Counted from the stretch's first letter, positions 1 through 6,829 are shown. The stretch: 9,463 nt of DNA from DASYSA01 sp036003885 (GCA_036003885.1 DASYSA010000163.1:1-9463), one strand, 5' to 3'. The notes: a model not told the origin generated them from the letters alone. Translations and numbers: made by a program.

Positions 1-843
1 ACGATAACGCGGCCGCTGATCGCCGATCACGAGATCGTGAGCCTTCCGTCGGCGTCGACTCTTTCACTTCTACGACACGATGCCGAATCAAGACAGATGG
101 CGCCGAAGATGGTCGCAGTGATTGCTGATCCGGTCTTCACCCCTGATGACGCGCGGCTTTTCGCCGGAAAGAAAGGTGAGCCGGGCAGGGCGACCGAGCC
201 GTTATTTGAGCCGCAGCTGGAGAAATCCTTGAGAGACACGGGCGGCGCTGACGCAGGATCGAGCCTGCCGCGCCTCTTGAATACCCGGCGCGAGGCGTCA
301 GCTATTTTGGCGCTCGCGCAGGCCACATCGCGCAAAGGGGCTCTCGATTTCGACGCGAGCCGCGCGACCGCATCAAACCCCGACCTCGGCCAGTACAGGA
401 TCGTACACTTTGCGACTCACGGCCTGGTCAACGACGTTCACCCGGAGTTGTCGGGACTGGTTCTCTCGCTTGTCGACGAAAGGGGTCAACCGCAGGACGG
501 GTTCCTTCGCCTGATCGATGTTTACAACCTGAGTCTCCCCGTTGAACTCGTGGTGCTGAGCGCGTGCCGGACCGGGCTTGGAAAAGAGATTCGAGGCGAG
601 GGGCTCATGGGCCTGACGCGAGGATTCATGTACGCCGGGTCGTCGCGGGTGACGGCGAGCCTGTGGAAGGTCGACGACCGCGCAACTGCTGAGCTGATGA
701 AACGATTTTATGAAGGGATGCTCGTCGAGCGGCTCAGTCCCGCAGCGGCGCTCCGTGCGGCGCAGGTCGGGATGTGGAAACAGAAGCAGTGGCAGGACCC
801 CTATTATTGGGCCGCGTTTGTTCTATATGGTGAGTGGAAGTGA
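1..843 (+). CDS. CHAT-domain (caspase-like) protein, C-terminal part; 5' end outside window
   Basis: The reading frame is open from base 1 to the TGA at 841-843 (280 residues visible), so the start lies upstream. GTG 37 is only an internal codon, because conserved-looking sequence (PLIADHEIVSLPSAST) runs across it. The visible part is a CHAT domain, a caspase/separase-like cysteine peptidase fold. The putative catalytic His is in HFATHG (His140 counted from base 1, nt 418-420) and the putative nucleophile is in VVLSACRTG (Cys189, nt 565-567). Downstream, GEGLMGLTRGFMYAGSSRV and SLWKVDD are typical CHAT core segments. In this family the CHAT domain usually follows TPR repeats, which would lie outside the window. 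Both dyad residues are present, so it may be an active peptidase; substrate unknown. It lies 85 bp upstream of a sigma-factor gene on the same strand, suggesting a regulatory link. The domain call is firm; the function is inference. Confidence 0.9.
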   Translation, partial: TITRPLIADHEIVSLPSASTLSLLRHDAESRQMAPKMVAVIADPVFTPDDARLFAGKKGEPGRATEPLFEPQLEKSLRDTGGADAGSSLPRLLNTRREASAILALAQATSRKGALDFDASRATASNPDLGQYRIVHFATHGLVNDVHPELSGLVLSLVDERGQPQDGFLRLIDVYNLSLPVELVVLSACRTGLGKEIRGEGLMGLTRGFMYAGSSRVTASLWKVDDRATAELMKRFYEGMLVERLSPAAALRAAQVGMWKQKQWQDPYYWAAFVLYGEWK

Positions 844-851
844 GCCCCGTC

Positions 852-866
852 GACCAGGACCTGGTC
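852..866. repeat. 15-bp perfect odd palindrome between CHAT and sigma genes
   Basis: GACCAGG-A-CCTGGTC is a dyad with 7-bp arms around a single central base. It lies in the 85-bp gap between the CHAT stop and the sigma-factor ATG, 62 bp before that ATG. The loop is too short for an RNA hairpin and no T-run follows, so it is not an intrinsic terminator. It could be an operator for a dimeric regulator. A dyad of this size is expected about once by chance in a window this long, so the call is weak. Confidence 0.3.
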
Positions 867-928
867 TCCGAGCGGCCGCAACGAATCCGATCGCGCTAAT
901 CCCGAGTTACAAACAGAGGCATCGAAGA

Positions 929-1558
929 ATGGATCAGCAACCCGCTTCAGGAAAAAAGTGGGCACTGACGCGGGAGGCTCTTGACCTGCTGCTTGAAAGA
1001 CTGGATGCAGATCGCGAACAGGCGGGTATCAAGTACGAGGAGATACGCCAGAGGCTCATAAAGTTTTTCAGCTGGCGCGGGTGCGCTTCGCCTGAGGTCT
1101 ACGCCGACGACACGATCGACCGTGTGGCCAGAAGGATTGTTCAGGGCGCTCAGTTGCTCGTAAAAGACCCTTACCTCTATTTTCACGGCGTCGCACTCAA
1201 CGTGCTGAGGGAATATTGGAAAGAAGCCGAAAGAGGCGTCGAATCGATTGGAGCCCTGCCGCTTTCACAGGACCCTGCTGAAAATCCCATCCATACGAGA
1301 CAACTCGAGGAGGAACGGCGTGAGATGGAGCAAAGGCTTGAGTGCATGAGGGTGTGCATCGGTCAACTTGCGCCGGATAACCTTACGCTGATCAACGAGT
1401 ATCATCACGGAGAGAAGCGCGAGAAGATCGAACGACGCAGGAGCCTGGCCGAACGACTCAACATTCCACTCAACGCGCTCAGGATTCGGGCCTTTCGTAT
1501 CCGCGTTGAGTTGGAAGGCTGTATTGAAGGATGCGTCGACAGAAAAAATCGGAAATAG
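929..1558 (+). CDS. ECF-like sigma-70 family RNA polymerase sigma factor
   Basis: This 209-residue protein is probably an alternative sigma factor. Residues 38-100 resemble sigma region 2: RQRLIKFFSWRGC, then ADDTIDRVARRI, then YFHGVALNVLREYWKEA, an arrangement common in ECF-like proteins. Residues 103-130 form an acidic linker. Residues 135-197 resemble region 4, with a helix-turn-helix-like segment SLAERLNIPLNALRIRAFRI at 172-191. ATG 929 was chosen because AGAGG (915-919) precedes it by 9 nt and the sigma homology begins shortly after. The same frame is open back to 710, but that part overlaps the CHAT gene and reads as Arg/Ser/Gly-rich noise. The next gene encodes a membrane anti-sigma-like protein, the usual partner arrangement. 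Region 4 is less canonical than region 2, so a sigma-like regulator that is not a true sigma factor remains possible. Confidence 0.75.
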   Translation: MDQQPASGKKWALTREALDLLLERLDADREQAGIKYEEIRQRLIKFFSWRGCASPEVYADDTIDRVARRIVQGAQLLVKDPYLYFHGVALNVLREYWKEAERGVESIGALPLSQDPAENPIHTRQLEEERREMEQRLECMRVCIGQLAPDNLTLINEYHHGEKREKIERRRSLAERLNIPLNALRIRAFRIRVELEGCIEGCVDRKNRK

Positions 1559-1682
1559 ATTTCCGTTGGTGCCATTAACATGTCGAAGCTTGCCGTGAAA
1601 CACCTGGTAGACGTACAAGGAACGCGGAGATCATTGGATGGAACTATGTAATCCCGGTCGCTGACGGGTGCGGACGATAACG

Positions 1683-2630
1683 ATGAACTTGAAAGACGAT
1701 GAAGAAAGACTGATCAGACGATACCTGCTCGGCGAGCTTTCAGAGGAAGAGAAGCTTCGTGTGGAGGAACGGTTTTTCACCAACCGCGATTTCTACGAGC
1801 AGATCCTGGCTGTCGAAAACGAGCTGAAGTACGACTATGGGCAGGGCCATCTTTCGAGTCAGGAGAGACAATCGTTCGAAAGTCGATTCCTCGAATCCTC
1901 CGAGAGTCGACGACGGGCTGAAATGACGGGTGTCCTTCTGAAGGAGATTGCTGAAGCGGCGCCGCATTTCGACCGGCGGCCCCCGGACGCGCGAGTCAGC
2001 CGGCTTGTGCACGCGTTCCGATTGCGCACCCCCGCTCTGCAGTACGCGCTGGTCGCACTTGTATTGGTGATGGCGGGGACGAGTGCGTGGTTCATCTATA
2101 GAACAGCTCATCTTCGAGCTGAGCTCGAACGGGCGGAGGTTGCCCGAACAAACGGAGAAGAGCAAATGGAGAGGCTCCTCACAGAGGAGCGAGCGCGCAG
2201 CGAGCAGCTTGCTCAGGAGCTTGAGCGGGAGCGCAACAAGCCGGGATCGTCGCCCGGCCCAACAGAAAAGCCCCCCCTCCTCGGCACAATAGCGAGCATA
2301 GCTTTGACACCCGGTATCGAGAGAGACGGAGGAAAAGTCAAAAAACTCAGGCTTGCGCCGGAAGTCGAGCAGTTGAGGATTCAACTCGACGTCAGAGCTG
2401 AAGGCGAATATGAGAGCTTTCGGGCGTCGCTTCAGACCGCGGACGGTGATGAGATATGGAGCCGCGCACGCCTGAAGGCAAAGAGAACCCCTTCGGGCAG
2501 ATTCATCTTTCTAACTATCGACGTCTCAGTGCTGGTACCGGGCGACTACGTGATCATCCTGAAAGGCACGACTGCTGATCACCCGGTTGAAGAAGCCGGC
2601 GACTACTACCTCACCATCCTCAGGAAGTGA
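1683..2630 (+). CDS. Membrane anti-sigma-like protein with coiled coil and C-terminal beta domain
   Basis: Counted from ATG 1683 the protein has 315 residues. Residues 1-95 are a helical, charged cytoplasmic domain (IRRYLLGELSEEEKLRVEER, then ENELKYDYGQGHLSSQER) of the kind found at the N-terminus of putative anti-sigma proteins beside ECF-like genes. It has no cysteine, so it lacks the HxxxCxxC zinc motif of classical zinc-finger anti-sigmas. Residues 118-140 are one hydrophobic transmembrane segment. Residues 142-186 are Glu/Arg/Leu-rich and likely a coiled coil, followed by a Pro-rich linker (188-198). Residues 200-315 look beta-rich, ending GDYVIILKG and DYYLTILRK, and would lie outside the inner membrane. 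The likely role is to hold the upstream sigma factor until an envelope signal arrives. GTG 1668 is an alternative start adding five residues; GGA at 1672-1674 slightly favours ATG 1683. The 124-bp gap to the sigma gene could allow separate expression. Confidence 0.65.
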   Translation: MNLKDDEERLIRRYLLGELSEEEKLRVEERFFTNRDFYEQILAVENELKYDYGQGHLSSQERQSFESRFLESSESRRRAEMTGVLLKEIAEAAPHFDRRPPDARVSRLVHAFRLRTPALQYALVALVLVMAGTSAWFIYRTAHLRAELERAEVARTNGEEQMERLLTEERARSEQLAQELERERNKPGSSPGPTEKPPLLGTIASIALTPGIERDGGKVKKLRLAPEVEQLRIQLDVRAEGEYESFRASLQTADGDEIWSRARLKAKRTPSGRFIFLTIDVSVLVPGDYVIILKGTTADHPVEEAGDYYLTILRK

Positions 2631-2847
2631 CTCCTTCTCTCCCATCCTTCCCAACAATCCCGACCCGTTGACTAGTCCGCTCTCCCTTCAAAAAACCCGA
2701 CGTGCAGCGATGTCCGATTTTTTTCATGAAATGTTTTCAAAAAGTCGCCATTAGGAGATCAGAACGCGGCGAGGAAACAAGATGCCGGCACCCGGCGCGC
2801 AGGCGACAGGCTTTGTTGGCGGCACAAGGAAGAGGAAAGGATCGTTT
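2631..2847. other. Intergenic region before the exported-protein block
   Basis: This 217-bp gap is the longest in the window. It contains an AT-rich patch with a 10-bp palindrome, TTTCATGAAA (2722-2731), inside T and A runs, and a TTGACT hexamer (2668-2673) with no matching -10 box about 17 bp downstream. It is the most likely site for a promoter driving the exported-protein genes, but no convincing promoter can be named. A second ATG with its own Shine-Dalgarno lies at 2782, in frame with the gene that starts at 2848. Confidence 0.4.
2829..2840 (+). promoter_or_regulatory. Ribosome-binding site deciding the start at 2848
   Basis: The purine-rich GAAGAGGAAAGG ends 7 nt before ATG 2848. The protein from that ATG begins with a basic residue pair and then a hydrophobic export signal, so this site, rather than the GAGG at 2771-2774 before ATG 2782, is preferred for translation. 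Confidence 0.55.
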
Positions 2848-4281
2848 ATGAAACGATTGAGTGGAGAACCCTATCTGCTATTCGCGTGGTTGCTGGTCAT
2901 TGGGCTCCTTGCTTGCCCGATCAAATCAAAGGCACAAGCATCGGGTCATCTCCGAAACTGCACACTGTCGGGGCCTCCGACGATCTCTCTCGGTCTTTCC
3001 GCACCACCTGATGGCATCTATCGCAACGATGAAGTCACCCTGCACTGGGACGTTCGGTACCGGGACGGTCGGCCCTGGGACCAGGAAATCTCTTTCCGCA
3101 CAGAACCACCTCTGATGCGAGCAAACATCGGCTCTATCAGCATCCCGGAGAGAACACGCCAAACGGAAGGTTCTCTGACATTCCGGGCGCACTGGCAGGG
3201 ACGAGGCATCATCAGGCTTGAGACTCACTGCGGCGGTTCCTTGTATGCAAGGGAGATCGCCTACTCGCCGGTCGAGGCTCCTAACCTGGACACGCTCTCC
3301 GTAACCAGAGCCGGCGAAAGGGAACGCGTGATCATCAGGGGGCGGGCCCTCGGTAGCTCCGGCGAAGTCCAGCTAGTCGTAGGCGGAGCGACGGCGGCAA
3401 TGCGTGTTCAATCGTGGTCGGACACAGCCATCGAAGTAAGCGTGCCGGAACGCGCCGCTGTAGGTGCCGGTTACATTCAAATCTTCAAGGGACGCGGCCG
3501 CGCGCAATCAAACTCGATCAACTTCCGTGTCGTGAAGCTTCTGGTCGTTGACAGAAGACGGCTGCAATTTGCTCACGATCTGTTGGGAGTATCCCGCATT
3601 CAAGTGCATCTGGACGACGGCGGCAGTTTCATTCGCTTTCCGCAGGAGATGAAAAGCAGGGGGGCCGCCGATAGCTCATTCACGGTGCCGCGCCTCGAGG
3701 TAAGGCCGTCAGATGTCGGGCGAGCTATTGAGACGTTGTTATCGCCGGTCAGGGTCGAACAACTCAGGTATTCAGTCAATGACATTAATCTGAGCGGCAT
3801 CGCCCTGTCTATCTCAGGCGGCCAGTTGGTCATAAGGATAAGTTTCGAAAGCAACGGGGCAGAGGTGAAGGGAAAGGCTTATGTGTGCACGACGTTACCA
3901 CCCTTGCCCTGCATCGATCGAAGCTGGGACGATTCGCTGGCGCCCGACATCGAAGCCAATGACATCGTGATTACTCTGCGATTGACGCCTTCAGTAAGCG
4001 GCGGTGCCGTGCAGTTCGGATCGGCCACAGCCACTTTTGAGGGCAGTTTTCGAATAAACAATCAGCTCATCAACACACTCGCTCGCCAGTTCGGTGATTA
4101 CGAGAACCGAATCAAATCGGCGGCGAATGACGCGTTAGTCTCCGCAATGGGCGGCTTCAGCAGCGCGCTGAGCAACGCGATCATGGCCGAGCTTCGAAAG
4201 AGCCCTGGGTTGGCGGTAAATCGGATTCTATCCGTAACTCCATCGGCAACCGGCGACAGCTTGCGAGTCGAATACGAGTGA
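2848..4281 (+). CDS. Exported IPT/TIG-domain protein with unassigned C-terminal half
   Basis: A 477-residue protein with an export signal: basic start MKRLSGEP, hydrophobic core about 9-23, then SKAQA-SG, a plausible signal peptidase I site near residue 31. LLAC (20-23) is an imperfect lipobox, so a lipoprotein anchored at Cys23 is possible. Residues 36-140 look like a beta domain with Cys38 and Cys128 available for a disulfide. Residues 145-229 form an IPT/TIG immunoglobulin-like domain (VIIRGRALGSSGEVQLVVGG, then VQSWSDTAIEVSVP). Residues 230-477 are not recognised; they alternate beta-like segments (GIALSISGGQLVIRISFESN, NDIVITLRLTP) with a helical end (about 403-452), and include Cys347 and Cys355. 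The protein probably acts in the periplasm or on the surface, in binding rather than catalysis. ATG 2782, also preceded by a good ribosome-binding site, would add 22 residues ahead of the signal. The next gene encodes a second TIG protein 69 bp downstream. Confidence 0.7.
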   Translation: MKRLSGEPYLLFAWLLVIGLLACPIKSKAQASGHLRNCTLSGPPTISLGLSAPPDGIYRNDEVTLHWDVRYRDGRPWDQEISFRTEPPLMRANIGSISIPERTRQTEGSLTFRAHWQGRGIIRLETHCGGSLYAREIAYSPVEAPNLDTLSVTRAGERERVIIRGRALGSSGEVQLVVGGATAAMRVQSWSDTAIEVSVPERAAVGAGYIQIFKGRGRAQSNSINFRVVKLLVVDRRRLQFAHDLLGVSRIQVHLDDGGSFIRFPQEMKSRGAADSSFTVPRLEVRPSDVGRAIETLLSPVRVEQLRYSVNDINLSGIALSISGGQLVIRISFESNGAEVKGKAYVCTTLPPLPCIDRSWDDSLAPDIEANDIVITLRLTPSVSGGAVQFGSATATFEGSFRINNQLINTLARQFGDYENRIKSAANDALVSAMGGFSSALSNAIMAELRKSPGLAVNRILSVTPSATGDSLRVEYE

Positions 4282-4336
4282 GCCGCTTAACGGAGAAGTT
4301 GATTTCAATCAATTGAAGAACATTCGATGGCTAAAT

Positions 4337-4341
4337 GGAGG
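4337..4341 (+). promoter_or_regulatory. Ribosome-binding site deciding the start at 4351
   Basis: GGAGG lies 9 nt before ATG 4351. ATG 4327 in the same frame has only a weak GAAGAA upstream, and this GGAGG would lie inside its coding sequence. The signal peptide also begins naturally at 4351 (MSYRSGRLL). Confidence 0.6.
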
Positions 4342-4350
4342 CTGGAAATC

Positions 4351-5370
4351 ATGAGTTACAGATCGGGACGGTTATTAGTCTTGTTGCTGATATCGATGTT
4401 TGCGGCGGCCAGTGTTGCCGTTCGCACATCATCGCTCGCGCAGTCCGGCGCGACGCGCGTTAATGGCATGACCCCCGCCACGGGACACCCCGGCACGGTC
4501 GTTACGATCACAGGCGACAATTTCGGCGGCTCACAGGGGTCAAAGCTTGTCGCAATGAACCTGGGCCGCGTCAATCTGATGGAGGTTCGAAGCTGGTCGA
4601 ACACCAGAATTCAAGCCGTGGTGCCCAACCTGCCGGTAGGCGAATACACGGTAGTTGTGTATTTCGACAGCACCTATCGCATGTCCGCTGGTTGGACCAG
4701 TTCTCCGCGCTTCCGCATTGTTCCTCGTGAGATTGGCGCGCAGCCGGAACCGTTTCCGCGGCCGCCTTTCCTCACTACGTGCACAGCCGTCGCGAAAGCA
4801 ACAAACATGTTATGCAACGCCGACTTTGATGCAGTGGGCCCGCTTGGATCGGCTCCAGCGAGCGTTACATTGCCGAGCGGCGGAGGCGCGGGCGATTCGG
4901 CCGCCGCTTACTGGTGGATGTTTATCAACGGCAGTGGACCTATTAAGACATTCCTGGAGACCTCGGACCGGCCCGGAGCGACGAGCCTCGGCGGCCGACC
5001 GGCGAAGATGATCCATGTCAAAACATCTAATTGGGCAACCGGCATCCTGCAACAGTTCCTCGGGTCGGGCACCGGGCCCGAGCGCGTCACTTTCGCGGTC
5101 TGGGTGAAAGTAGTAACAGGCAAGGTTTCAGTGAGCCTCGGCGACCTGGGAAGGCAGCGCTACGCCGCGACGACCAGGACCACGGGCCGGTGGGAGTTGC
5201 TGTCGGGCTGCAACGTAGACGATCCATCGGATGCCGAAAGACCCCGGCACATGAATCAGATATTCATAGCTTCATCCAAGGACACTGTGGCCGAGTACTA
5301 CGTCGACTTCGCGGAGGTAAAGAACGCCGACCCCAGGTGGACTGGAGGTGGGTGTGTCGAACTGCACTAG
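4351..5370 (+). CDS. Exported IPT/TIG-domain protein with CBM/jelly-roll-like C-terminus
   Basis: A 339-residue protein. The N-terminus is a signal peptide (MSYRSGRLL, hydrophobic core about 8-24, likely cleavage near SSLAQS at 28-32). Residues 36-124 form an IPT/TIG domain: VNGMTPATGHPGTVVTITGD, then VRSWSNTRIQAVVPNLPVGE, a very typical TIG pattern. A Pro-rich linker (130-140) follows. Residues 150-327 resemble a jelly-roll carbohydrate-binding or discoidin-like module: an opening MLCNADFDAVGP like the 'NGDFE' start of CBM4/9-type domains, a beta strand RVTFAVWVKVVTGKVSVSLG, and a closing YYVDFAEVKNADP. This half is inferred from pattern only. The mature protein has four cysteines (144, 155, 287, 335), which could form disulfides. 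No catalytic motif is visible; extracellular glycan or surface binding is the best guess. ATG 4327 would add eight residues. The next gene starts only 22 bp downstream, suggesting cotranscription. Confidence 0.75.
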   Translation: MSYRSGRLLVLLLISMFAAASVAVRTSSLAQSGATRVNGMTPATGHPGTVVTITGDNFGGSQGSKLVAMNLGRVNLMEVRSWSNTRIQAVVPNLPVGEYTVVVYFDSTYRMSAGWTSSPRFRIVPREIGAQPEPFPRPPFLTTCTAVAKATNMLCNADFDAVGPLGSAPASVTLPSGGGAGDSAAAYWWMFINGSGPIKTFLETSDRPGATSLGGRPAKMIHVKTSNWATGILQQFLGSGTGPERVTFAVWVKVVTGKVSVSLGDLGRQRYAATTRTTGRWELLSGCNVDDPSDAERPRHMNQIFIASSKDTVAEYYVDFAEVKNADPRWTGGGCVELH

Positions 5371-5392
5371 AATCGCGATTGGAGTAAGGAAC

Positions 5393-5947
5393 ATGTATAG
5401 AAAAGTCAGCTCTCCAGTCTCGGTGCTGATCATCTTGATTTCTTTAGGGGCTGCACCCGCAAGTCCTGCTTCGAACTGTGCGGCAACACGCGCCGGCGCC
5501 GCAGGTAACTCAGAGGCAGCCCCTGGTGCCTCTCGATCCGCCGAGGTCGTAGTGATGGTCAATCGGGTGCGAAGGATAGACGTGATGGACCCCGCGCCTG
5601 ATCCCGGAGCCGACTTCTATGCGCGGGTAACTATCGGCGGCGTGGAAAAAACCAGCACCGTACGGGAGTCCAGGAATGATGTAGCTCCGCAATGGACTTT
5701 CACTCGAGAGGTGAGTACTCCGACGGTGCCCATCGTCATTAAGCTTTTCGACAAAGACGACTCCGGTACCGATGATCATTGCGACATCAACCCGCTAGCC
5801 AAAGAGAGGGATTTACACATCAACTACGATTTGCTTGCCGGCCGCATCACCGGCGACGCCGGCGGCGTGCGCCAAAAGCTCATTCACGTAGTTGGCTCCG
5901 GAGATGACAAGAGGGCAGAGATTTGGTTCACGGTGTTCCATCGCTGA
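5393..5947 (+). CDS. Small exported protein with C2-like (calcium-binding-like) domain
   Basis: A 184-residue protein. ATG 5393 was chosen because GGAGTAAGGA (5381-5390) lies just before it and a signal peptide follows (MYRKVSSPVSVLIILISLGA, likely cleavage around residues 24-30). GTG 5348 in the same frame would overlap the previous gene and put 15 residues ahead of the signal. Residues 28-50 are an Ala/Gly/Ser-rich linker. Residues 50-182 resemble a C2 domain: a strand EVVVMVNRVRRIDVMDP, an aspartate loop with Asp66, Asp70 and Asp74 followed by FYARVTIGG, then the APQWTF turn, and a second loop VIKLFDKDDSGTDDHCD with Asp120, 122, 123, 127, 128 and 131. Two aspartate-rich loops are how C2 domains bind calcium. 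It ends in a beta strand (EIWFTVFH). The likely role is calcium-dependent binding to lipid or another surface outside the cytoplasm. The fold call rests on pattern only. Confidence 0.65.
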   Translation: MYRKVSSPVSVLIILISLGAAPASPASNCAATRAGAAGNSEAAPGASRSAEVVVMVNRVRRIDVMDPAPDPGADFYARVTIGGVEKTSTVRESRNDVAPQWTFTREVSTPTVPIVIKLFDKDDSGTDDHCDINPLAKERDLHINYDLLAGRITGDAGGVRQKLIHVVGSGDDKRAEIWFTVFHR

Positions 5948-6041
5948 ACCAGTGAGAGGTCGTTTGGAACAGCGCCGCGACCAGAGGCCTTTGCGCGATT
6001 GCACTCTTTCAATTGATCGAAGGAAGTCCAGGCGGCAACAC

Positions 6042-6048
6042 AGGAGGT
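6042..6048 (+). promoter_or_regulatory. Near-perfect Shine-Dalgarno for the gene at 6059
   Basis: AGGAGGT, a full-length anti-16S match, ends 10 nt before ATG 6059. It fixes that start and suggests strong translation of the two-domain repeat protein. Confidence 0.7.
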
Positions 6049-6058
6049 AATCACAGCA

Positions 6059-6829
6059 ATGTCCGACAAACGAGTCTCTTTTGGCTTGGCCGCAGCCTTC
6101 GCCGTGACCGCAGCGTTCTTCATCCAGGCTGAGGTTCTCCCCACAGCGGTGTACACCGGAAGTACCGCCATTGGTTTGAGCCATCAATCGGAGTTTCAAG
6201 TGACGAGCACGGGCATGAAGGCGGACTCATACAACAACGGAGGCCCCTGCCCCATCACTGTCGGGTTCGGCGGATGGATCACCGCTAGCGGGCCGGGGAC
6301 AGTGCGCTATACCTTCATTCGCAGCGATGGGGCGACTGCGCCTGAGGAGACATTGTCCTTCGAGCGCGCGGAAACAAAGATGTTGAGGACAAACTGGACG
6401 CTGGATCGAGGCTTCTCAGGTTGGCAGGCAATAAGAATTCTCTCGCCGAACGAAATTGAGTCGAACAGAGCGGAATTCAACACCAAGTGCGATGGCGTCG
6501 TGGCGGCATTCGGGGTGACCGAGGCAAGTCTCAAAGCAGACCGTCACGACTACAAGGGCCCGTGCCCGACAACGGTGGGGTTTGGAGGTTTCATACGGGC
6601 CAGCGGACCGGGGATCGTTACCTACAGGTTCATTCGCAGCGACGGGGCAACAAGCGCGCCGAAGGCACTCAGATTCGAGAAGGCCTCTTATGCGGAAGTG
6701 AGAACAACCTGGAAGCTCGGCGGCGCGGGTTCCTCGTCCGAAGAGAGATGGGTTGCGATAAAGATCCTTTCGCCAACCGAATTGGAATCGAATCACGCGA
6801 GGTTCATGGTGCTCTGCACGCCGCGTTAA
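6059..6829 (+). CDS. Exported protein with two tandem copies of a two-cysteine beta domain
   Basis: A 256-residue protein with a signal peptide (hydrophobic core about 8-22, possible cleavage after FIQA at 24). Two homologous units follow, at residues 46-144 and 151-253. Each has a start like K-A-D, then GPCP-x-TVGFGG, ASGPG, FIRSDGAT, a TxWxL segment, and an end like ILSPxExESNxAxF followed by a cysteine. In an ungapped alignment of the first 48 positions I count 32 identities. The only cysteines are two per unit (64/144 and 169/253), spaced 80 and 84 residues, so each unit probably closes with one disulfide after export. The Gly/Pro/Thr pattern suggests an immunoglobulin-like beta sandwich. 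I know this style of domain only from uncharacterised secreted bacterial proteins and cannot name a function. A third copy is encoded in the next gene, 28 bp downstream. Confidence 0.75.
   Translation: MSDKRVSFGLAAAFAVTAAFFIQAEVLPTAVYTGSTAIGLSHQSEFQVTSTGMKADSYNNGGPCPITVGFGGWITASGPGTVRYTFIRSDGATAPEETLSFERAETKMLRTNWTLDRGFSGWQAIRILSPNEIESNRAEFNTKCDGVVAAFGVTEASLKADRHDYKGPCPTTVGFGGFIRASGPGIVTYRFIRSDGATSAPKALRFEKASYAEVRTTWKLGGAGSSSEERWVAIKILSPTELESNHARFMVLCTPR
6194..6490 (+). repeat. Copy 1 of the two-cysteine domain
   Basis: Encodes residues 46-144 of the protein starting at 6059, bounded by FQVT and TKC. At DNA level TTCATTCGCAGCGA (6314-6327) recurs exactly at 6629-6642 in copy 2, an offset of 315 nt or 105 codons. 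Confidence 0.75.
6509..6817 (+). repeat. Copy 2 of the two-cysteine domain
   Basis: Encodes residues 151-253 of the same protein, from FGVT to VLC. It is slightly longer than copy 1 because of an insertion rich in Gly, Ser and Glu (GGAGSSSEER, 221-230) before the VAIKILSP strand. It shares TVGFGG, ASGPG and FIRSDGAT with copy 1. Confidence 0.75.

Noticed and set aside
710..928. N-terminal extension of the sigma-factor reading frame into the CHAT gene
   Set aside because: It overlaps the CHAT coding sequence, reads as Arg/Ser/Gly-rich noise, and a ribosome-binding site sits before ATG 929.
1637..1660. Possible ECF promoter (GGAAC followed by GTC) upstream of the anti-sigma gene
   Set aside because: The gap between the two elements is about 12 bp, too short for the usual ECF spacing of 15 to 17.
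1740..2384. 214-residue open frame on the minus strand, antisense to the anti-sigma gene
   Set aside because: A shadow of the + strand gene; its composition is unlike a real protein and the + strand gene has clear domains.
2668..2673. TTGACT as a -35 box for the exported block
   Set aside because: No TATAAT-like hexamer at the expected distance downstream.
1620..2769. GAACGCGG at 1620-1627 and again at 2762-2769 as a shared operator
   Set aside because: An 8-bp match upstream of two genes is expected by chance, and the flanks differ.
4299..4312. Inverted repeat TTGATT-TC-AATCAA between the two TIG genes
   Set aside because: The 2-nt spacer rules out a hairpin, the arms are short and AT-rich, and it is not followed by a T-run.
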